Below, one piece after another: positions 22,842 through 25,706 of a stretch of 25,706 bases of DNA. Both the position numbers and the translations under genes were made by a program. Position 1 is the first letter of the stretch; each line of letters starts with the position of its first letter. The notes below the pieces were generated by a model. It was not told the DNA's origin. It saw only the letters and a list, made by a program, of their open reading frames with translations, and did no database searches. Source of the stretch: a virus. The stretch lies in IMG/VR virus record IMGVR_UViG_3300044630_007489, positions 1 through 25,706 of that record; one strand, 5' to 3'.

Positions 22842-23743
22842 GCATTGAGCCGTTTGGCGGAGAACCAGAGGCAGAAAAGCCAGAGATTCAGATTGATGAA
22901 CCGATCAATCTGCGCCCGGTGCTTTCTGACATTGGTGTTGACGAAGTCGAACGAGGTATTTGCCAAGACACATACGAAAATCGTGCAATCTTACGAAGAA
23001 ACAAGATGGGCTGGGACCCAGTCTACGCTTCGAACGGCGTGCCAACAGGTCTAATCCAAGCACGATCTCCAGAAATGGACAAAGCTCGTAGACACTTAAG
23101 TCTTACCGAGAAAAAACCAATTCTTGTTGACCCTGATCGTACAAACTCAGATTATTTGACAGGCTATGATCTGTTAGCTGAAAGCGCGACGGACTATCTT
23201 GTGCCGCCCTGGGTGATCGGCGCAACAAAAGCCTATATAAAAGAACAAGAAGTTGGCGCTGAATCGTCTCGCCGGAAGCCAGCGGCCATGCCAACACGCT
23301 GTCGTGCCGTAAAGGACGACGGTATCCGCTGCATGCTCTGGTCTTCAGGACGCCCGAAAGATGACGGTTACTGCCGAGTACACTTAGGAAGCGTACAGAG
23401 AAAACCAGGCGAAGACATCGAGCGCGCGCGAATGAAGCTTACACAAGCTGCGCCATACGCCGTTGACGTTCTTGAAGAACTCATGGAAAACGCGTCAAGC
23501 GAACCGATTCGCCTAAAAGCATCAGCAGAAATATTAGATCGCGCTGGTGTACGGGGTGGAGTAGAGTTTGATGCTAATATCAACATCAATGACACACGGT
23601 CGCCAGCACAGATTGTTGCTGAGCGTCTGACTCGTTTAGCTTCAGGCGCGGCTGAAATCGCATCTAAGCTAACCGATGCCGGAATCATAATGCCAACCAA
23701 TGACGAAAGTGATATTCAAGATGCTGAGATCGTTGAGGGATAA
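22838..23743 (+). CDS. Small-terminase-like zinc-finger protein
   Basis: A 301-residue protein from ATG 22838, which overlaps the methyltransferase stop by ATGA. After a poorly conserved N-terminal half there is a zinc-binding block of the type C-x9-C-x13-C-x2-H (C155, C165, C179, H182) reading TRCRAVKDDGIRC, then DDGYCRVHLG. A helical part follows (QAAPYAVDVLEELMENASSE, then RLKASAEILDRAGVRGG). This CxxxxxxxxxC...GxxxCxxH plus helical layout occurs in actinophage proteins annotated as small terminase or terminase-associated. The acidic C-terminus (DESDIQDAEIVEG) is typical too. A small terminase recognises the packaging site. The large subunit is not in the window, so the assignment is tentative; a regulatory zinc-finger protein is the alternative. 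Confidence 0.6.
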   Translation: MSIEPFGGEPEAEKPEIQIDEPINLRPVLSDIGVDEVERGICQDTYENRAILRRNKMGWDPVYASNGVPTGLIQARSPEMDKARRHLSLTEKKPILVDPDRTNSDYLTGYDLLAESATDYLVPPWVIGATKAYIKEQEVGAESSRRKPAAMPTRCRAVKDDGIRCMLWSSGRPKDDGYCRVHLGSVQRKPGEDIERARMKLTQAAPYAVDVLEELMENASSEPIRLKASAEILDRAGVRGGVEFDANININDTRSPAQIVAERLTRLASGAAEIASKLTDAGIIMPTNDESDIQDAEIVEG

Positions 23744-23934
23744 TGACCGCGGAACATATAAAGAATCTCGCGCAGGAACTTGTCGAGCGTCTCAAGGCAG
23801 ACATTCTTCAAGCAGGGAATCGCGAGTCGCACATTCGTGCATCGGCACGCGCGAACGAAGCGGACTTACTTCTGCAAGGTCTAAATCAAATGTTCGATAC
23901 GAGCGTAGTAGATGACGATCTTCAAGAAGAATAA
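23743..23934 (+). CDS. Small acidic helical protein
   Basis: A 63-residue protein, MTAEHIKNLAQELVERLKAD onward, predicted almost entirely helical, with an acidic end (VVDDDLQEE). The start overlaps the preceding stop (TAATG) and the end overlaps the CHAP-like gene by 23 bases. Its size and tight coupling suggest a helper of the flanking genes. No family recognised. Confidence 0.65.
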   Translation: MTAEHIKNLAQELVERLKADILQAGNRESHIRASARANEADLLLQGLNQMFDTSVVDDDLQEE

Positions 23935-24706
23935 ATCAGACGTAAACCCTGACCGTGATCTATTTATAGAGACGGCGAAATCTCACCTTGGCTACAAGAC
24001 ACGGCCTTCCGGCCTTAGCGAGTTTGCAGTGCGGACGGGTTACCAAGGAGAGGCTATTCCATGGTCCGGCGCGTTTATTGATTGCGTGGCCCGCGATAGT
24101 GAAATATTTTTACCGGCCTGTGTTTACACACCTTCAGGCCTGGCAGAGTTTTCTGCAGACGGGTTGCTTGTACAGAGTCCTCAGCCTGGTGACATCGTGT
24201 TCTACTCGTTTCCAACGGCATCACAATTTGGCATGCCTCATTGTGGCATCGTGTCGGCCTCAGATGAATATGAGCAGACGGGCATGTTTACAGCAATTGA
24301 AGCTCAAGTAAGCTCAGGCCTGCCTAAGGCAAGTGCAGACCGTAACGGGGTGTTTGAACGTTCTCGTTGGAAATACGAAGTACTCGCGTTTGCTCGTCCA
24401 AAATTTTCACGCAGGCCTGCTACTGGAAATAAAAAGCAGACGGGTGACACTTTGATCAAACTGCAAAGCGTTCGCGTCGGTAGACAGAACCCATCAGTAC
24501 AAGTAATGCAAAACGCTTTAGTACTCTTGTGCGACTTACAAGACTATTCAGCCGGCGAGTTCGATGCGCGCACTCAACAGGCATACGCTCGATGGCAGAG
24601 AAAAATCGGATTTGTACATCCTGATTCAACAGGAATTCCAGATCTGTCGAGTCTTCGATTACTTGGTGAGGTCAGTGGACTTTTTGGTATAAAAGAAGAA
24701 AACTAA
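23912..24706 (+). CDS. CHAP/NlpC-like protein with wall-binding-like C-terminus; contains DNA repeats
   Basis: A 264-residue protein. The segment ETAKSHLGYKTRPSGLSEF, then IPWSGAFIDCVARDSEIFLP, and QPGDIVFYSFPTASQFGMPH with CGIVSA follows the CHAP/amidase layout (Cys-loop, then PGD-x-V, then H). The position normally held by the catalytic cysteine in PWCAAF is a serine (S52); H110 and a possible third residue E130 are present. Residues 193-250 resemble a peptidoglycan-binding helix bundle (PSVQVMQNALVLLCDLQDYS, TQQAYARWQRKIGF). It may be an endolysin with altered chemistry or a non-catalytic binding protein. Five copies of the CAGGCCTG...GCAGACGGG repeat lie inside the reading frame. No signal peptide is seen. 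Confidence 0.7.
   Translation: MTIFKKNKSDVNPDRDLFIETAKSHLGYKTRPSGLSEFAVRTGYQGEAIPWSGAFIDCVARDSEIFLPACVYTPSGLAEFSADGLLVQSPQPGDIVFYSFPTASQFGMPHCGIVSASDEYEQTGMFTAIEAQVSSGLPKASADRNGVFERSRWKYEVLAFARPKFSRRPATGNKKQTGDTLIKLQSVRVGRQNPSVQVMQNALVLLCDLQDYSAGEFDARTQQAYARWQRKIGFVHPDSTGIPDLSSLRLLGEVSGLFGIKEEN
24011..24039 (+). repeat. Bipartite repeat, degenerate copy 1
   Basis: GGCCTT (24011-24016) then GCGGACGGG (24031-24039), in frame within the CHAP-like gene. Both halves deviate by one or two bases from the consensus. Confidence 0.5.
24133..24163 (+). repeat. Bipartite repeat, copy 2
   Basis: TTCAGGCCTG (24133-24142), 12 bases, GCAGACGGG (24155-24163). Read as S-G-L...A-D-G in the CHAP-like gene. Confidence 0.85.
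24253..24282 (+). repeat. Bipartite repeat, copy 3 (left half degenerate)
   Basis: GTCGGCCTC (24253-24261), 12 bases, exact GCAGACGGG (24274-24282). Read in another frame than copy 2 (E-Q-T-G at the right half). Confidence 0.7.
24313..24350 (+). repeat. Bipartite repeat, copy 4 (right half interrupted)
   Basis: CTCAGGCCTG (24313-24322), 12 bases, GCAGAC (24335-24340) followed by CGTAA and CGGGG. The spacer CCTAAGGCAAGT resembles that of copies 6 to 8. Confidence 0.65.
24411..24444 (+). repeat. Bipartite repeat, copy 5
   Basis: GCAGGCCTGC (24411-24420, a 10-base palindrome), then GCAGACGGG (24436-24444); 16 bases separate CAGGCCTG from the right half. Read as R-P...Q-T-G. Confidence 0.85.
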
Positions 24707-24715
24707 AGAATATAG

Positions 24716-24721
24716 TATAAT
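24716..24721 (+). promoter_or_regulatory. -10 element upstream of the winged-helix-like gene
   Basis: Perfect TATAAT 25 bases before ATG 24747, directly after the CHAP-like stop codon; an AGGAGA ribosome binding site follows. No -35 recognised. Confidence 0.5.
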
Positions 24722-24746
24722 ACCAAACCTTACTACAGGAGACAAA

Positions 24747-25247
24747 ATGACAAAGACAAAAAAGCTACCCACACAAGCGCGAATTGCAATTCTTGCAAAA
24801 GGGCAGTCAACGCGAGACGCAGTATACGCTGCACTAGCATCTTCGGATCAACCGCTGATTGCTTTGGAAGTTAAGCAAAAGCTGGCGGCTCACAACATTC
24901 TGCTTGATACAAGTTATGTGCGATTGATTCTAAATCAACTTTGCGAAACTGGAAATGTTCGTACACGACTAGAAACGTTGACCGAGCGCGAAATTCGTAT
25001 GAACGGCCGCCAAGAAAACAGAGGCAAGCACCTTAACGTGCATTACTACTGGGCAGGACCCGGACGGTTCCCTGGCCGCACAAAAGCATCAGAGTTCTCA
25101 GGCCGCGAGAATCGCAACATCAAAAAGAACTTCAGGCCTGCTAAGCAAGTAAAAATGCAGACGGGCACCCCAGAGACACAAACTCTCATGCAGCGCGTTG
25201 CGTACCTCGAAGCAAAACTTGCAGAGATCCAAAAAACTCTCGGCTAA
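24747..25247 (+). CDS. Winged-helix-like DNA-binding protein; contains a DNA repeat
   Basis: A 166-residue protein. Residues 15-75 look like a winged helix: STRDAVYAALASSDQPLIAL, EVKQKLAAHNILLDTSYVRL and ILNQLCETGNVRTRLE, as in MarR/replication-terminator-like folds. The middle is basic and aromatic (GKHLNVHYYWAGPGRFPGR), followed by a basic linker (RENRNIKKNFRPAKQVKMQT) that is encoded by repeat copy 6, and a final coiled coil (TLMQRVAYLEAKLAEIQKTL). It has its own TATAAT and an AGGAGA site. Proximity to the repeats makes it a candidate for the protein that binds them; this is inference. No family is recognised with certainty. Confidence 0.7.
   Translation: MTKTKKLPTQARIAILAKGQSTRDAVYAALASSDQPLIALEVKQKLAAHNILLDTSYVRLILNQLCETGNVRTRLETLTEREIRMNGRQENRGKHLNVHYYWAGPGRFPGRTKASEFSGRENRNIKKNFRPAKQVKMQTGTPETQTLMQRVAYLEAKLAEIQKTLG
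25131..25165 (+). repeat. Bipartite repeat, copy 6
   Basis: TTCAGGCCTG (25131-25140), 16-base spacer, GCAGACGGG (25157-25165), inside the winged-helix-like gene near its 3' end. The preceding CAAAAAGAAC (25121-25130) is also shared with copy 8. Confidence 0.9.
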
Positions 25248-25250
25248 AAC

Positions 25251-25285
25251 TTCAGGCCTGCTAGGCAAGTAAATATGCAGACGGG
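25251..25285 (+). repeat. Bipartite repeat, copy 7 (intergenic)
   Basis: TTCAGGCCTG (25251-25260), 16-base spacer, GCAGACGGG (25277-25285), starting 4 bases after the winged-helix stop codon. First unit of a 50-base tandem pair with copy 8. Confidence 0.92.
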
Positions 25286-25300
25286 TCACTCAAAAAGAAC

Positions 25301-25335
25301 TTCAGGCCTGCTAGGCAAGTAAATAGGCAGACGGG
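25301..25335 (+). repeat. Bipartite repeat, copy 8 (intergenic)
   Basis: TTCAGGCCTG (25301-25310), 16-base spacer, GCAGACGGG (25327-25335). Over 40 bases it differs from copy 7 at a single position. It ends 5 bases before ATG 25341. Confidence 0.92.
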
Positions 25336-25340
25336 TCACT

Positions 25341-25631
25341 ATGTGTGATAGCGTGTATCGCATGATACATCTAGCGCTGTACGTTATTGAAGACCCAGAG
25401 GACGCGATTCTTGCAGGGAAAAACGATGTCTTTGACTTTGTCATAGACCATTCCGAATGTGAAAACTGTGGAATGGTTATTGGCCCGTCACTAGACACGT
25501 TCTTCCCCTGCATAGTTGTTGTTGACACTGATGATCGGCTTGATGTAGATCGGTGGGCGATATGCCTCGATTGCGCTGCACCTTTGCTTTATCCAAACGA
25601 ATGGATAATAAACCTAGAGCTTGGAAACTAA
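25341..25631 (+). CDS. Hypothetical protein with two CxxC pairs
   Basis: A 96-residue protein, MCDSVYRMIHLALYVIEDPE onward, with CENCG near residue 40 and CLDC near residue 76, likely a zinc site. The rest is acidic and mixed alpha/beta. No ribosome binding site precedes the ATG, which lies 5 bases after repeat copy 8; ATG 25362 is an in-frame alternative. It could be a small regulatory or nucleic-acid-binding protein. No family recognised. Confidence 0.6.
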   Translation: MCDSVYRMIHLALYVIEDPEDAILAGKNDVFDFVIDHSECENCGMVIGPSLDTFFPCIVVVDTDDRLDVDRWAICLDCAAPLLYPNEWIINLELGN

Positions 25632-25637
25632 AGACTT

Positions 25638-25643
25638 TATAAT
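25638..25643 (+). promoter_or_regulatory. -10 element of a likely leaderless transcript
   Basis: Perfect TATAAT ending 6 bases before ATG 25650, with no ribosome binding site in between. Confidence 0.5.
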
Positions 25644-25649
25644 TGCCTC

Positions 25650-25706
25650 ATGGGACTAATACAAGCGTACGCTGTATACAAATACGGAAAGAAAAAAAGC
25701 GAGCGC
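25650..25706 (+). CDS. Partial small protein at the right edge
   Basis: The frame MGLIQAYAVYKYGKKKSER runs off the window. The start, a short hydrophobic/aromatic helix followed by a lysine cluster, resembles the N-terminus of a small phage membrane-associated or basic protein. A TATAAT lies 6 bases before the ATG. Too little is seen to assign a function. Confidence 0.45.
   Translation, partial: MGLIQAYAVYKYGKKKSER

Noticed and set aside
24009-25335. CRISPR array as an explanation of the repeats
   Set aside because: Spacings are irregular, copies are embedded in coding sequence in different frames, units are bipartite, and no cas gene is present.

Overview
The window reads as a piece of a double-stranded DNA phage (or prophage) genome of an actinobacterium, most likely from an environmental, moderately AT-rich lineage. 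The host inference rests on two WhiB-type four-cysteine proteins, a DUF3039-type protein, and a resuscitation-promoting-factor (Rpf)-like muralytic protein; all three families are essentially actinobacterial or actinophage families. The phage inference rests on a primase-polymerase/SF3-helicase fusion, an M15-type endolysin overlapping a holin-like gene, a zinc-finger protein resembling actinophage small terminases, a CHAP-like protein, two free-standing tRNA genes and dense packing with ATGA/GTGA/TTGA overlaps. Apart from a partial beta-rich protein at the left end, no portal, capsid, tail or large terminase gene is in view, so intact phage, prophage or metagenomic contig cannot be distinguished here. 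No rRNA, CRISPR array or insertion sequence was seen.

Layout: 1-1672 (-) holds a partial virion-type protein, a metallophosphoesterase and a small HTH protein. A palindrome-rich divergent control region (1693-1777) separates these from 1906-4915 (+): HTH protein, primase-helicase and a small RHH-like protein. A serine recombinase (5023-5712, -) follows, with a long hairpin over its 3' end. 5951-6834 (+) encodes a small signal-peptide-like protein and an Rpf-like transglycosylase, closed by a hairpin. 6984-8079 (-) is a lysis cassette. 8167-14047 (+) is a metabolic and repair block: methyltransferase, GH130-like protein, Nei/Fpg glycosylase, DUF3039 protein, B12-dependent ribonucleotide reductase, WhiB 1, holin-like protein and WhiB 2. 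13989-19078 (-) carries small proteins, an HTH protein, a nucleotidyltransferase, a ferredoxin, a two-helix membrane protein and an 862-residue secreted surface protein. 19079-19810 is a non-coding region full of repeats and dyads. 19811-25706 (+) carries a zinc-finger protein, a glycosyltransferase, tRNA-Thr and tRNA-Arg, a holin-like protein, a histone-like lysine-rich protein, an FkbM methyltransferase, a small-terminase-like protein, a CHAP-like protein, a winged-helix-like protein and a CxxC protein.

Working together: replication (prim-pol/helicase), nucleotide supply (class II reductase) and repair (Nei) form a DNA-metabolism set. Glycosyltransferase, nucleotidyltransferase, GH130-like protein and two methyltransferases suggest glycan or surface modification. 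Three peptidoglycan-directed proteins and several holin-like proteins are spread over the window. WhiB proteins, HTH/RHH proteins and a recombinase supply regulation and rearrangement.

The strongest unexplained signal is a family of about eight bipartite DNA repeats (CAGGCCTG, 12 to 16 bases, GCAGACGGG) between 24009 and 25335. They lie in two adjacent genes and the following intergenic space, and are read in different frames by the two genes, so the conservation is at DNA or RNA level. They lie directly downstream of the small-terminase-like gene, making a packaging or other DNA-recognition site a reasonable hypothesis. A second genome-wide theme is that several genes without a Shine-Dalgarno sequence have a -10-like hexamer 6 to 8 bases before the start codon, the arrangement expected for leaderless transcripts.
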